Below the pieces are notes generated by a model. The model worked only from the letters and a program-made list of their open reading frames with translations. It was not told the DNA's origin and did no database searches. The translations under genes were made by a program, and so were the position numbers. Below are positions 9,342-18,985 of a stretch of 64,000 bases of DNA, in pieces. Within the stretch, counting starts at the first letter, position 1. Each line of letters begins with the position of its first letter. The stretch covers positions 420,179 to 484,178 of the forward strand of contig NZ_WIAD01000001.1 in assembly GCF_009618275.1 (NCBI RefSeq). The letters are read 5' to 3'. The stretch comes from Roseimaritima sediminicola. Its GTDB lineage: Bacteria > Planctomycetota > Planctomycetia > Pirellulales > Pirellulaceae.

Positions 9342-10892
9342 ATGCCGCCTCTTTCTCTCTCCCGCCCCGCGTCCTCTCGCCTCCGCCGTGCTGTGCCATT
9401 AGCCGTTGCCGTCAGCGCGGTGCTGCTGAGCTTGACCGCCTCGCTTGCCACCGCCGCCGAACCGCTGAAAGCGTTGATCATCGACGGCCAGAACAACCAC
9501 AAGTGGCAGGAAACCACTCCGCTGATTCGGCAAACTCTGGAAAACAGCGGCCGCTTCACCGTCGACGTGGCGACCAGCCCACCACGCGGCGGCGAGATGA
9601 GCACGTTTGCTCCGAAATTCTCCGCTTACGACGTCGTGGTTTCCAATTACAACGGCGAGCCCTGGAGCGAGTCGACTCGCGAAGCTTTCGACAAGTACGT
9701 TTCGGACGGCGGTGGATTCGTAGCCGTCCACGCGGCCGACAACGCCTTTCCCACCTGGCAAGCGTACAACCGCATGATCGGCCTGGGCGGCTGGGGCGGC
9801 CGCAACGAAAAGAGCGGCCCGTACGTGCGCTGGCGCGACGGGCGAATCGTCCGCGACACCCAACCCGGCCGCGGCGGCAGCCACGGCCGCCGGCACCCCT
9901 TCCTGGTGGTCGTCCGCGACACCAAACACCCGATCACCGCCGGACTGCCTTCGTCGTGGATGCAGGCCGAGGATGAGCTGTACGCCCAGCTCCGTGGCCC
10001 GGCCGAAAACATGCACGTTCTGGCCACGGCCCTGAGCGCCAAGAACACCGGGGGCACCGGCGAACACGAACCGATCCTGATGACGATCGGCTACGGCGAA
10101 GGCCGCGTCTTTCACACCACGCTCGGCCACGATACCAAAGCGATGAACGGGGTGGCGTTTCAGGTGACGCTGCAGCGTGGAGCCGAATGGGCGGCGACCG
10201 GCAAGGTAACCTTCCCCGATGTCGGTCCGGAAACCCTGCCCGCCGACGTTCCGGCCCGGCGCGATCCGGCGGAGATCACTGCGGATGCGAAAACCGCTTC
10301 GCTGGGCGGGCCCCCGTCGCTCGATGCCAAAGGTTGGCAAAGCATTTTCAATGGCAAAGACCTGAGCGGCTGGTCGCAAAAGAACGGGACCGCCACCTAC
10401 CGCGTCGAAGACGGCGTCGTGATCGGCAAAACGGCCAAGGGCAGCCCCAACTCGTTCATGTGTACCGAAAAGGACTACGGCGATTTCGAACTGGCCTTTG
10501 AAGTCAACGTCGACAAGGGCCTTAACTCCGGCGTCCAGATCCGCTCGCAGAGCAAGCCCGATTACAAGAACGGCCGCGTCCATGGCCCGCAGGTTGAAAT
10601 CGAAACCGCTCCGGGCGAAGCGGGCTATATCTACAGCGAAGGTACCGGCCGAGGCTGGATCAGCAAGGACCAACCCATCAAGGACGCCTACCAGAACGAC
10701 CAGTGGAACCAGTACCTGGTCCGCGCCGTTGGCGACCGCCTGCAGGTCTGGGTCAACGGCCGCAAGGTCGAAGATCTGGAAGACCCTGAATCCCACAAAA
10801 GCGGATTTATCGGCTTGCAGGTCCACGGCATTCCTCAAGATGCCGGCCCGTTCGAAGTCCGTTGGCGGAACATCCAGATCCGCCCGCTGTAA
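9342..10892 (+). CDS. Secreted ThuA-DUF1080 two-domain protein
   Basis: An exported protein of 516 aa. A signal peptide (Arg-rich N-region, hydrophobic [10 protein letters not shown], Ala-rich cleavage zone) covers about the first 40 residues. A ThuA-like glutamine-amidotransferase-fold domain follows at about 43-280 ([10 protein letters not shown] near its start; [23 protein letters not shown]). A DUF1080 (3-keto-disaccharide hydrolase, concanavalin-like) domain is at about 325-516 ([16 protein letters not shown]). This pairing is common in planctomycetes and is linked by family knowledge to sugar catabolism; the substrate is unknown. Confidence 0.93.
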   Translation: MPPLSLSRPASSRLRRAVPLAVAVSAVLLSLTASLATAAEPLKALIIDGQNNHKWQETTPLIRQTLENSGRFTVDVATSPPRGGEMSTFAPKFSAYDVVVSNYNGEPWSESTREAFDKYVSDGGGFVAVHAADNAFPTWQAYNRMIGLGGWGGRNEKSGPYVRWRDGRIVRDTQPGRGGSHGRRHPFLVVVRDTKHPITAGLPSSWMQAEDELYAQLRGPAENMHVLATALSAKNTGGTGEHEPILMTIGYGEGRVFHTTLGHDTKAMNGVAFQVTLQRGAEWAATGKVTFPDVGPETLPADVPARRDPAEITADAKTASLGGPPSLDAKGWQSIFNGKDLSGWSQKNGTATYRVEDGVVIGKTAKGSPNSFMCTEKDYGDFELAFEVNVDKGLNSGVQIRSQSKPDYKNGRVHGPQVEIETAPGEAGYIYSEGTGRGWISKDQPIKDAYQNDQWNQYLVRAVGDRLQVWVNGRKVEDLEDPESHKSGFIGLQVHGIPQDAGPFEVRWRNIQIRPL

Positions 10893-10931
10893 GGGCCGGC
10901 GAACCGGGAATTTAACCTGGCGTTTCTTCAC

Positions 10932-12542
10932 CTACCGCGCGGCAGCATCCTCGATGTGCTGCTGTAGGTCGACGGTTTTCTCGTCGGCGATGTGGAACAA
11001 GGCGTTCACATCGTCGGCGGCCATGTCGCCCGATAGGTGCACCACGCGACCGTCGCCCAGTCCACACATCCATCGTCCCTGAGCGTCCAGATGGAGACCG
11101 CTGAGGGGGCGTTCTTCGTCGAATTGAAAATCTTCCGGCGCGGTCCAGGGCACCAAGTTGCCCTCCGCTGCTTCCACGAGGAATGCGGTATTGCTCGACC
11201 CGTCGATGATGTCGCGAAACGCTATGGGACGGTCGCTGCCCAGCGCGGTGCCGGGACCCTGCACAGCCAGGCAAGCGGTGTGTCCGGGTTGATGGGCACG
11301 ACGCTTCGCCACGTTCCAGACCTCGGGGCGCGGGCGATAGACTGCGGGCATCTCGGTCAGCAGAGCTTGATTGTGTGGGCTGTTCCACGGTTCATCCAAG
11401 CGAAACCGACGATACAGTTCCTCCTGCCCCAGGAACGGCAACAGATACACTCGCCAACTCAATCTCGCTCGCCCTTGTTCGTCGCGACCGTCCGCAGGTA
11501 CTGGAAATCGGTTGTAGGTGGCATGGTAATTATGCAAGGCCAACAAAATGCGACGGAAGGACTCGCTGCTCGCCCGCTCTTCTGCTTGTCGCATCTCATA
11601 TTCCACCAACTGCCGCAGATGGTTTGCCGGTCCGTCGGCGCCGGTTAGGTTCAGGCGGACGCGCAGCTGATCCTTCTGCTGCCGGGGCTGCACCCATTCG
11701 ATCAGGGAATCCAGCACCGAACTGGCCAGCGAACCCGACTGCGACGCCCGCAGCGCGTGCGCGGTGCGCAGCCGCTTTGGCAACTCCGCAGCCCACCGCT
11801 CCGCCGCCGACTCGTCTTCGGCCTGAACCACCACTTCGGCCACCCGCTGCTCAATATCGATGCCCAGCGCTACCCACTGCAAGTCTTCGGCCAGCATCTC
11901 GCTCGAACCGCCGCCCCACGCCGCCGGCAATGCCCCGCCGATCTCACGGTAGGTTCGGCGCAGGTGCTCGGGAGCCAGCACAACGACTTGCACCGGAGCC
12001 GACGAAACCGACGCGAATCCAGCAGCGAAACGCTGGTGAGTTTCCTCGGGCAAATCGCCTCCCTCGGGTTTCGCGTCCGCTCGGGGGCTGAGCACGGCAT
12101 AGCCATCGACCGCGTAGGGCTTCAACTGACTTGCCCATTGGCCCGGAAGCATCGGACTTGAAGGCTCCTCCGAGCCGCCGCGACGAAACACGAACAGCGG
12201 CTTCTGGCCGGACGCCAACGGAATGCCGGCCGACACGTACACTGGTTGCCCCTCAGCGAACGACTGCAGCGGCTTCCAAGCCGGACGCAGGACCTTCATT
12301 AGCCCCAGTACCAGCTCAGCCGATGCATCCTGGGCTTGTATTTCAGAGTCGAGGTCGTCAAACGCCGTAGGTTCGATACGGGCCAGCAGGAAGGTGGTTT
12401 CGTCGATGAAAGGCGCTGCTTCCGCCAAGGGGTCGGCAGATGTATCTTGACCGTTCAGACGGGCCTTTGGACTGATCGTGACGATTGCCAGCATGCCGAT
12501 CAGGCACACCAGCTGTCGGCGAAGTGAGCTGAAGTCTTTCAT
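10932..12542 (-). CDS. Exported protein with C-terminal DUF1559 domain
   Basis: A 536-aa protein with an N-terminal hydrophobic signal (V-C-L-I-G-M-L-A-I-V-T-I). Residues about 40-320 form an unrecognised domain; the C-terminal third is a DUF1559/SBP_bac_10 domain, seen in L-L-A-L-H-N-Y-H-A-T-Y-N-R-F-P, W-R-V-Y-L-L-P-F-L-G-Q-E-E-L-Y and D-G-S-S-N-T-A-F-L-V-E-A. Most DUF1559 proteins carry a type IV pilin-like methylation helix directly before these motifs; here the domain sits behind a long N-terminal extension. It is the last gene of the sigma-factor unit on this strand, 77 bases after the 525-aa gene. Confidence 0.87.
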   Translation of the reverse strand: MKDFSSLRRQLVCLIGMLAIVTISPKARLNGQDTSADPLAEAAPFIDETTFLLARIEPTAFDDLDSEIQAQDASAELVLGLMKVLRPAWKPLQSFAEGQPVYVSAGIPLASGQKPLFVFRRGGSEEPSSPMLPGQWASQLKPYAVDGYAVLSPRADAKPEGGDLPEETHQRFAAGFASVSSAPVQVVVLAPEHLRRTYREIGGALPAAWGGGSSEMLAEDLQWVALGIDIEQRVAEVVVQAEDESAAERWAAELPKRLRTAHALRASQSGSLASSVLDSLIEWVQPRQQKDQLRVRLNLTGADGPANHLRQLVEYEMRQAEERASSESFRRILLALHNYHATYNRFPVPADGRDEQGRARLSWRVYLLPFLGQEELYRRFRLDEPWNSPHNQALLTEMPAVYRPRPEVWNVAKRRAHQPGHTACLAVQGPGTALGSDRPIAFRDIIDGSSNTAFLVEAAEGNLVPWTAPEDFQFDEERPLSGLHLDAQGRWMCGLGDGRVVHLSGDMAADDVNALFHIADEKTVDLQQHIEDAAAR

Positions 12543-12619
12543 GGTTTGGGATTCGCAAAATAGATGTTATGGATCGGTTTTAGAGATAACGGCGAGCAAT
12601 ATCCGCATGCCCCGGGGGC

Positions 12620-14197
12620 TCAAGGATCCGAAGGCTGAATTCGCAGTTGCAAACGCGTTTGCAAGCCTGCTTCGGATTGTCCCGACAGCACGGCCGCGTC
12701 GTCCTGCCGCTGGTAGGCAAACGGTTTGCCGGTTCGCGGATCCGGCGGGGCGGGCAGCGTCAATTGGTCGAGCGAGGCGGGCAGCTGGCCCTGATTTGCG
12801 GCGGCGTAATCCCGGATGGCTTCCACGGTTTGCAGCATCGCGATCTGTTGCCGGCAGCGGATTTCCGGGATCGTCATGGTCCCGAGCAACGGGATCAATT
12901 GCTTCGTCGGCATCGCGAACCAACCCGCTCGATCGGCTGCCTCGGCCAGCCGCTCACCGGCGCTGCTGGCCGCCTGGGAGCTTTGCCGCTGGGCGAATGA
13001 CAGGTGTTGCCATTTGAAGTACTCGTCGCGCCAGCGTTCGTAGAATCGCACGGTCGCCAGCAACACGGCCTGGGCCGTTGGATAGGCCTCGACCTGCTGG
13101 CGTGGCAAACCGACCGTTTCGATCAGGTAGTCTCGGGCGGCCGGGTAACTGGCGGCGATCGCTCCGACCAACCAAGCTCGACGCGTCTCGAAGTCGCTTT
13201 CTCCAACACCGGTGTCGAGTTCTGCGTACATCGAATTCGGCTCGGCAGCGAGGCGGTCGATCACCTGACTCCAATGCTCAGCCGGTTGCGGGGCCTCGCT
13301 CACATCCTGCAGCGCCGGGACTTGCAAGTACAACAGATTGTGCTCGACATCCATCGCATGCGCCGTACTGACCAGCGGATCGGGTAGGGTAGCCAACGCC
13401 CAGTACAGATTGGGGCAATCCGGATGCTGGACGACGTACAGCAGATCGTTCCAACCGATCGCGACAATCGCCATCCCCACCAGGTTGCTGACCAAAAAAT
13501 CGTCCTGTCCCAGGTGGTGTCCCATCGCGAACTGTTGGCCACAGATCTCGATGGCATCCTCCACCCGGTCTTCGGCCAACGCCAACCGGCATCGCAGGCT
13601 GTTGTAGCGAGCCAGCTGGCGCATCGACTGGATCTCGGGCAGCAGGTAACCGATCAGGTCGTCGACTTCGCGAAGGTTGCGCTGCATGTCGAAGTCGCTT
13701 CGTGCGGCCGCCTCGCGCAACATCGGCTTCTGAAACGCCGTCAGACGCAGAAACTCCTTGACTTCCTGGACCGGCAACTGGTCGGGCGGCGTATCGAGCC
13801 ATACCAACGGTGGCAGTTGATCGGTCGACGTATCGGCTTCGCTGGCCTGCTGTCGCGCTCGATCATAGACTTCGTTGATCCGCTCTCGGGCGTACTGCTG
13901 TTCCAAGAACCCCATAGCTTTCAAGTAATACAGGGCGGCGTTGCCCGGTCTGGCTTGAAAAGAATCCGGCAGGAATCGATAACGCAGGGCCGGAACGGGT
14001 TCGGAGCGAGGGTGTAGCGGCAAGTCCTTGGTCCGGACGATACCAGAGCCGTCCGGATCGCTTTGACGCAGCCAGCCGTCGGATCGCTCGTCCGCCGCGG
14101 CCACCCCAGCAAAGGCGACCGCGCCCCACAACAGCACGGCGGTCGCGGCCATTGGCTTTTTCAGCCGCGGCATCATCCAGTCATATCGAGCAAGCAT
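12620..14197 (-). CDS. Exported hypothetical protein, 525 aa
   Basis: I do not recognise the family. The N-terminus has basic residues followed by A-T-A-V-L-L-W-G-A-V-A-F-A-G-V-A-A-A, a signal peptide or anchor. The remainder is soluble and helix-rich, with repeated Ala/Leu/Gln/Arg helices and several Trp/Tyr, without metal or catalytic motifs that I can point to. An internal ATG at codon 8 or 9 could be the true start. It lies 26 bases after the anti-sigma-like gene and 77 before the DUF1559 gene, so it belongs to the sigma-led transcription unit. Confidence 0.78.
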   Translation of the reverse strand: MLARYDWMMPRLKKPMAATAVLLWGAVAFAGVAAADERSDGWLRQSDPDGSGIVRTKDLPLHPRSEPVPALRYRFLPDSFQARPGNAALYYLKAMGFLEQQYARERINEVYDRARQQASEADTSTDQLPPLVWLDTPPDQLPVQEVKEFLRLTAFQKPMLREAAARSDFDMQRNLREVDDLIGYLLPEIQSMRQLARYNSLRCRLALAEDRVEDAIEICGQQFAMGHHLGQDDFLVSNLVGMAIVAIGWNDLLYVVQHPDCPNLYWALATLPDPLVSTAHAMDVEHNLLYLQVPALQDVSEAPQPAEHWSQVIDRLAAEPNSMYAELDTGVGESDFETRRAWLVGAIAASYPAARDYLIETVGLPRQQVEAYPTAQAVLLATVRFYERWRDEYFKWQHLSFAQRQSSQAASSAGERLAEAADRAGWFAMPTKQLIPLLGTMTIPEIRCRQQIAMLQTVEAIRDYAAANQGQLPASLDQLTLPAPPDPRTGKPFAYQRQDDAAVLSGQSEAGLQTRLQLRIQPSDP

Positions 14198-14223
14198 GCG
14201 AAGAGCACTCCCTAGAGAAACAA

Positions 14224-14955
14224 CTACAAACCGAACAACAACTCGTTTAACAGTTCGCCATCCAAATTGCCGACACGGATCCGATCAGAGGATTGTGCCG
14301 GCTCTTGGCTGGCCCCACGCAACGCCAGCGAGGCGGCCGGGCGATGACCGTCCCGGCGAGGATTACTGAAAGACGCCGGGCGTTGTTCGCGCACACCGCC
14401 AGCGGCCAATACGGTCGGCGAATCCGTTTTCCAAACGCCCAGTATGTCCGCGGCGGGACGCGGCGAGACTGCATCGGTGGCCACACCAGGACGCTGCGGA
14501 ACCTCCGTCGCCTCCAGCCCTGGCTCTTGAACCTCCGTCGCCTCGCCCCCTGACTCTTGAACCTCCATCGGCGGCGACGGTACGGCCGCCGTCAACTGTG
14601 GCGGATCCGCCGGCCATAGGACCCACATCGTCAGCAGGACACCGGCCGCAAAACCGCTCACCCCTACCGCCAACAGAGACCATCCTCCCGAGGCCCTATG
14701 GGATGGCGGCTGCGGCGCACGCTCCGGTGACACGGCTTGTTCGGCACCGGCCGGCGACGGATTGCCGGCCCCCATGGTGTCCTGGACCTGAGCCTGGGCC
14801 TGGGCCTGGGCGATCAGAGCTTGTGCATCGAGCCGCAGCGGTTGCGGGCGGAGGGCACGCAACCGACCTTCGACCGGCTGACCTTCGGTGGGCCGACGTT
14901 CGATGGAATGGTGCGCATCCGCGGCGCGCTGGGGCGGGGTATTTCGATCGTTCAT
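14224..14955 (-). CDS. Single-TM protein, probable anti-sigma partner
   Basis: A 243-aa protein that overlaps the sigma-factor gene by four bases (ATGA). About residues 1-95 are polar and cytoplasmic-looking with a low-complexity Q-A-Q-A-Q-A-Q-V-Q run; one membrane helix follows (W-S-L-L-A-V-G-V-S-G-F-A-A-G-V-L-L); the rest is a Pro/Glu/Val-rich extracytoplasmic tail containing repeated E-V-Q-E-S-G / T-E-V-Q-E-P-G segments. Position and topology match an anti-sigma factor, but no zinc-binding HxxxCxxC motif is visible, so the assignment is inference. Confidence 0.72.
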   Translation of the reverse strand: MNDRNTPPQRAADAHHSIERRPTEGQPVEGRLRALRPQPLRLDAQALIAQAQAQAQVQDTMGAGNPSPAGAEQAVSPERAPQPPSHRASGGWSLLAVGVSGFAAGVLLTMWVLWPADPPQLTAAVPSPPMEVQESGGEATEVQEPGLEATEVPQRPGVATDAVSPRPAADILGVWKTDSPTVLAAGGVREQRPASFSNPRRDGHRPAASLALRGASQEPAQSSDRIRVGNLDGELLNELLFGL

Positions 14956-15461
14956 GGTTCTTCCGAACGGTTGGCGGACGAAAGCGATGGGGGGGTGGAA
15001 AGTACGGATTCAAGTGCCCGCAGAGCGGCCCGGTAGTGACGGTGGACGGTGCTGAGCGGCAGTTCGACGGTGAGGGCGATTTGGGCGAAGGTGCGATTGC
15101 CCCAGATCCGCAGGACCACGATCTCTCGCTGCGACGAGGGCAATCGTTGTAGCGCCGTTTGGTAGGCTTCGGCGCTCAGCGGTTCGCTCTCGTCGGGCAC
15201 GAACCAGGGCGATCGCTCGAGGGCGGCTTCGCGCTGATAACGTCGGCGACGCTGTTCGGCACGAGCGATATTCATCGCACGCCGGCGGACCACCGTGTAC
15301 AGCCACGCCAGAGGATCGTCGGGACCGGACGGTTGCCGCAGCAGTTCGACAAACGCTTCCTGAACGGCATCCTCCGGCGCCGTACACCACTGCCGCGCGA
15401 ACAGCTGCAGCGCCGCGCCGTGCGTATCGATCAAGCGCTGCACGAGCGATGCATCAATCAA
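14952..15461 (-). CDS. ECF-type RNA polymerase sigma factor
   Basis: A 169-aa sigma-70 family protein with only regions 2 and 4. Region 2 is seen in D-A-V-Q-E-A-F-V-E-L-L and P-L-A-W-L-Y-T-V-V-R-R-R-A-M-N; region 4 in L-P-S-S-Q-R-E-I-V-V-L-R and the helix-turn-helix F-A-Q-I-A-L-T-V-E-L-P-L-S-T-V-H. It directs transcription of a regulon, typically including its own operon. The start is a TTG at 15461 with GGAG ten bases upstream; no ATG is available in frame. It heads a unit with a membrane partner and two exported proteins. Confidence 0.93.
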   Translation of the reverse strand: MIDASLVQRLIDTHGAALQLFARQWCTAPEDAVQEAFVELLRQPSGPDDPLAWLYTVVRRRAMNIARAEQRRRRYQREAALERSPWFVPDESEPLSAEAYQTALQRLPSSQREIVVLRIWGNRTFAQIALTVELPLSTVHRHYRAALRALESVLSTPPSLSSANRSEEP

Positions 15462-15592
15462 AGCGAAGCGACTCCAGGATGCGGCAAATAGACGGATCGT
15501 TGACGTGTTTCATAGAGATAGTCACCGTCGAGAAGCGTTTTTCCCACGCGATCGAAATTTTTTCGGCTGTTGTAATCTACCGTCGCCGAACG

Positions 15593-15726
15593 CGCCAGAG
15601 TTTGGACTCCCCGTAGCTGAACTCGCCAGAGTTTGGACGTCGGAGCGTAGCCTCCGGGCGACGCGGTTTAGGTTCCAATCGGCTAAAGCCTAGACTCCAG
15701 CGCCCGTCGCCATCCAAAGTCTGGCG
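15593..15726. repeat. GCCAGAGTTTGGAC repeats upstream of HAD gene
   Basis: Two direct copies of CGCCAGAGTTTGGAC (15593 and 15624) and one inverted, slightly diverged copy (TCCAAAGTCTGGCGA near 15712) surround a GC-rich segment. This lies in the 358-base space between the sigma-factor start and the HAD gene, which holds no other gene that I can support. The sigma-factor promoter must lie in this interval, but I cannot assign its boxes. Confidence 0.75.
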
Positions 15727-15819
15727 ACTTCGGCTACGTTGGGGGTGACTTGCTCTACAACCGTTCTGCCGCCATCTTATCTTCGCAGGCCCCAATTCCT
15801 CTTGCAGAAAGCCGCCATC

Positions 15820-16575
15820 GTGACGTTTCGAACCACCGCATCCTACGACCTCGTGATCTGCGACATCGACGGCTGTTTGTCGCCGGAATCGCATGCCCCC
15901 ATCAATGGTCCGGCGCTGACGAAAATTGCTGAACACAATCGCAGGGCGATTGCCGACCGGGATCGCCCCGTCGTCACGCTGTGCAGCGGCCGCCCGATCA
16001 GCTTTGTCGAATGCCTCTGCCGCCTGCTGCATAACACCTTGATCCCCGCCATCGGCGAGAACGGCGTCTGGCTGTGGGGACCGGCCGACAATTCCTTCGA
16101 GCGTGACCCCAAGATCACCGAAGAGCACCTGGAGATCGTCCACGAGGCGCGTCAACTGCTGCGTTCGCGTTACGAAGACAAGGGCGTGATCCAACAACCG
16201 GGCAAGACGGCTTCGGTCGCGCTGTACCACAGCGATACCGATTACCTGCGTTCGCTCCAGCCGGAAATCGCCGAAGAATTCGAGCGGCGGGACTGGCCGT
16301 TTCGCGTCTCGATGACATGGCTGTACATCAATTGCGATCTGCAGCACGTCAGCAAGGCTACGGCGATCGATCGCTTGCTGGACCAGACCGGCATCCCGAC
16401 CGAGCGAGTCGCGGGGATCGGCGACACGATGAGCGACCACTTCATGGTCCAGCGAGTGGCTTGGTTCGGATGCCCGGCAAACGCCGAAGAGGAGATCACC
16501 AAGTCGGCCGATTATGTTTCTCCGCACGAAGAAGTCGAAGGCGTGCTGGACATCCTCGATCAACTGACGAGCTAA
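15820..16575 (+). CDS. HAD-superfamily phosphatase
   Basis: A haloacid dehalogenase-like hydrolase of 251 aa, probably a small-molecule phosphatase with a C2-type cap. Motif I is V-I-C-D-I-D-G-C (nucleophile Asp and acid Asp two residues on), motif II L-C-S-G-R-P, and motif IV G-I-G-D-T-M-S-D-H. The GTG at 15820 is my start; a TTG at 15739 would add 27 residues but runs towards the upstream repeats. Fold-level assignment is firm; the substrate is unknown. A sulfatase gene follows 105 bases later. Confidence 0.85.
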   Translation: MTFRTTASYDLVICDIDGCLSPESHAPINGPALTKIAEHNRRAIADRDRPVVTLCSGRPISFVECLCRLLHNTLIPAIGENGVWLWGPADNSFERDPKITEEHLEIVHEARQLLRSRYEDKGVIQQPGKTASVALYHSDTDYLRSLQPEIAEEFERRDWPFRVSMTWLYINCDLQHVSKATAIDRLLDQTGIPTERVAGIGDTMSDHFMVQRVAWFGCPANAEEEITKSADYVSPHEEVEGVLDILDQLTS

Positions 16576-16680
16576 CACCGACTGTTGACGTGGCGGTTCG
16601 GCTCGAACAAGTTGGTCCTTGGTCTTTTCCGTGTTTTCGATCCTCTAAGGACGGTTACTGTGGCTGCAGCAGCAATTCAA

Positions 16681-18129
16681 ATGAACCCCGCTCTTCGACT
16701 TCTTGTGCCGCTGCTGGCTTGCCTGATGTCGACGTTCTGTTCGGCGGCCGAGCGACCGAACATCCTGCTGATCGTTTCAGACGACCAGGGCTACAACGAC
16801 CTGGGACTGCTCGGCAATGGGATCATCACGCCCGCTCTCGATCGGCTGGCCAACGAGGGCACACGGCTGACCGAGTTCTACGTGGCTTGGCCGGCCTGCA
16901 CGCCCTCGCGCGCGTCGCTGCTCACTGGACGCTATCCCCAGCGGAACGGGATCTACGACATGATCCGCAACGAAGCTCCCGACTACGGACACCGTTACTC
17001 GCCGGCCGAATACGACGTGTCCTTCGAACGCGTCGGAGGCATGGACCTGCGCGAGGTGTTGCTGCCCGAGGTCCTGGCCTCGGCCGGTTACGTCAGCGGC
17101 ATCTATGGCAAATGGGATCTGGGCACGCTGAAACGTTTCCTGCCGACCTCCCGCGGCTTCGATGATTTCTACGGATTTGTGAATACCGGCATCGATTACT
17201 ACACGCACGAGCGTTACGGCGTACCCTCGATGTATCGGAACCTCCAGCCGACGACCGAAGATCGCGGAACCTACTGCACCATGTTGTTCGAACGCGAAGC
17301 GTTGCGGTTCATCGACCAACACGCGGGCGAGCAACCGTTTTTGTTGTACGTTCCCTTCAACGCCCCGCACAATTCCTCGTCGCTGGATCCTTCGATTCGC
17401 TCCACCGTTCAAGCACCACCGGAGTTCAAAGACCGTTATCCGGCGGTTGCCAAGGAGACGACGACCACAACGCGTTATCGCTACGGCACGCCGGCCACCG
17501 TCGTCACCAAGGAAGCACGTCAGAGGGACTATCGCGCGGCGGTGACCTGCATGGACGAGTCGATCGGCAAACTGCTCGATCGCTTGCAGCAGAAGGGTAT
17601 TCTCGACAACACGATCGTGATTTTCTTTTCGGACAACGGCGGCAGCGGCGGCGCGGACAACTCGCCGCTGCGAGGCCGCAAGGCGCAGACCTGGGAAGGC
17701 GGCATTCGCGTCCCCTGCTTGGTACGTTGGCCCGCCGGCGGCATCCCCGCGGGGCGGGTGTGTGACGAATTCCTTTCCAGCCTGGAATTGCTGCCCAGTC
17801 TGGCCGCCGTCAGCGGAGCGAGCGTGCCGGACGACCTGGTGCTCGACGGGTACGACTGGTGGTCGACCCTGCGGGGCGAGACCGCGTCGCCACGGACCGA
17901 GATGTTCTGGAAACGCCGCGACCTCAAAGCCGCCCGTGTCGGCGACTGGAAGTGGGTCGACATGGGCGAGGGCCGAGGCGGCCTGTTCAACTTGGCAACC
18001 GACCCCGGCGAACGCGAGAACTTGTCCGACGAACATCCCCAGCGGCTGCGGGATCTCCAGCAGCGATATCAACATTGGCTGGACGAGATGGAAGCAGCCG
18101 AACCACGCGGTCCGTTTCGCGATTACTAG
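16681..18129 (+). CDS. Secreted type I sulfatase
   Basis: A complete sulfatase of 482 aa that hydrolyses sulfate esters outside the cytoplasm. A signal peptide is visible (L-R-L-L-V-P-L-L-A-C-L-M-S-T-F-C-S-A-A). The first metal site is in I-V-S-D-D-Q-G, the formylglycine signature is C-T-P-S-R-A-S-L-L-T-G-R, then G-K-W-D-L-G (usually G-K-W-H-L-G, so the conserved His is Asp here), and F-F-S-D-N-G-G for the late metal ligands. The start is the ATG at 16681 because it leads straight into the signal peptide. Substrate unknown. Confidence 0.95.
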   Translation: MNPALRLLVPLLACLMSTFCSAAERPNILLIVSDDQGYNDLGLLGNGIITPALDRLANEGTRLTEFYVAWPACTPSRASLLTGRYPQRNGIYDMIRNEAPDYGHRYSPAEYDVSFERVGGMDLREVLLPEVLASAGYVSGIYGKWDLGTLKRFLPTSRGFDDFYGFVNTGIDYYTHERYGVPSMYRNLQPTTEDRGTYCTMLFEREALRFIDQHAGEQPFLLYVPFNAPHNSSSLDPSIRSTVQAPPEFKDRYPAVAKETTTTTRYRYGTPATVVTKEARQRDYRAAVTCMDESIGKLLDRLQQKGILDNTIVIFFSDNGGSGGADNSPLRGRKAQTWEGGIRVPCLVRWPAGGIPAGRVCDEFLSSLELLPSLAAVSGASVPDDLVLDGYDWWSTLRGETASPRTEMFWKRRDLKAARVGDWKWVDMGEGRGGLFNLATDPGERENLSDEHPQRLRDLQQRYQHWLDEMEAAEPRGPFRDY

Positions 18130-18155
18130 CCTCGTTAAGTAGCGAAGCGCTGCAC

Positions 18156-18590
18156 TCAGCCTTTGGCGGCGAAGAGGACGCGGTCGAGGCCCGCAGCCCG
18201 GGCCGTGTCGTAGACGGCGATCGCTCGGCCGACCGCGGTCGCCTCGGTGGGGTCGATGATCACCTGCGGCGACGCGCCCAGTTGCACGATCTCGCGCAAC
18301 TGCGCACTCAACTGCTCCAGCGACGCGACCGCTTGACCGTTCAGCGACAACGCGTCGGCGCCGTCGACCTCGATAACGATCTCGTCGAACAACTCGGGCG
18401 TGCTCTCGCTGCTGCCGCGACTTTGCGCGGCCGTCTCGGCCTGCATCGCCAAGGCGCTGGGCAAATCGAATTCCGGCTCATTGAAACTGCTGGTCCACAG
18501 GAAAAACACCAGCAGTAGGAAGACGACGTCGATCATCGGCGTCATCTTCAGTTCCAGACCGCCTCGTCGTTTAGCCGTCGCGGCACGCAT
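18156..18590 (-). CDS. ExbD/TolR family biopolymer transport protein
   Basis: A 144-aa inner-membrane protein with one N-terminal helix and a periplasmic domain, part of proton-driven ExbB-ExbD/TolQ-TolR motors. The helix M-T-P-M-I-D-V-V-F-L-L-L-V-F-F-L contains the conserved proton-path Asp; it is preceded by the usual basic G-G-L-E-L-K. The start is the ATG at 18590; the longer frame would run into the tRNA-His gene. No ExbB/TolQ or TonB gene is in the window, so it is an orphan here. The gene ends 26 bases from the convergent sulfatase stop. Confidence 0.9.
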   Translation of the reverse strand: MRAATAKRRGGLELKMTPMIDVVFLLLVFFLWTSSFNEPEFDLPSALAMQAETAAQSRGSSESTPELFDEIVIEVDGADALSLNGQAVASLEQLSAQLREIVQLGASPQVIIDPTEATAVGRAIAVYDTARAAGLDRVLFAAKG

Positions 18591-18616
18591 CGGCAGAAGA
18601 CCGAAGAGAAAGAAAG

Positions 18617-18690
18617 GGTGGATGAGGGGATTCGAACCCCCGACTTTCGGAACCACAATCCGACGCTCTAACCAACTGAGCTACATCCAC
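18617..18690 (-). tRNA. tRNA-His (anticodon GTG)
   Basis: The minus strand folds as a complete cloverleaf: acceptor GTGGATG/CATCCAC, D-arm GCTC...GAGC, anticodon stem TCGGA/TCCGA around loop TTGTGGT (anticodon GTG), and T-arm GGGGG-TTCGAAC-CCCCT. The extra 5' G (G-1, base 18691) and discriminator C73 (base 18617) that identify histidine tRNAs are both present. CCA is not encoded. Confidence 0.97.
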
Positions 18691-18985
18691 CGCGTGTGAG
18701 AAATGGAAATTTAGCGACCCCGGTGCCGAAGGTCAATCAGACATTGGCTCGTCGAGCATTTTTTTCCTTTTCGCCAACCCCCGCAGGGGCATTCGCTCGG
18801 CGCAAACGGCCTGCTTTTTGCAACAATCGCTCGCCGCGACTCTCGGCCGATCCTCGTGAACGGCTCGAGAAAGCCCTCAGGAGCGCACTGTGCGCCCCCG
18901 GGGGACTGTGCGCCCCGGGGGACGTGCCGCAGCCGAGCCGGTGCGGCCGCCGCGACTGGCCTAAACTTCGATGAGGATGACAAGC

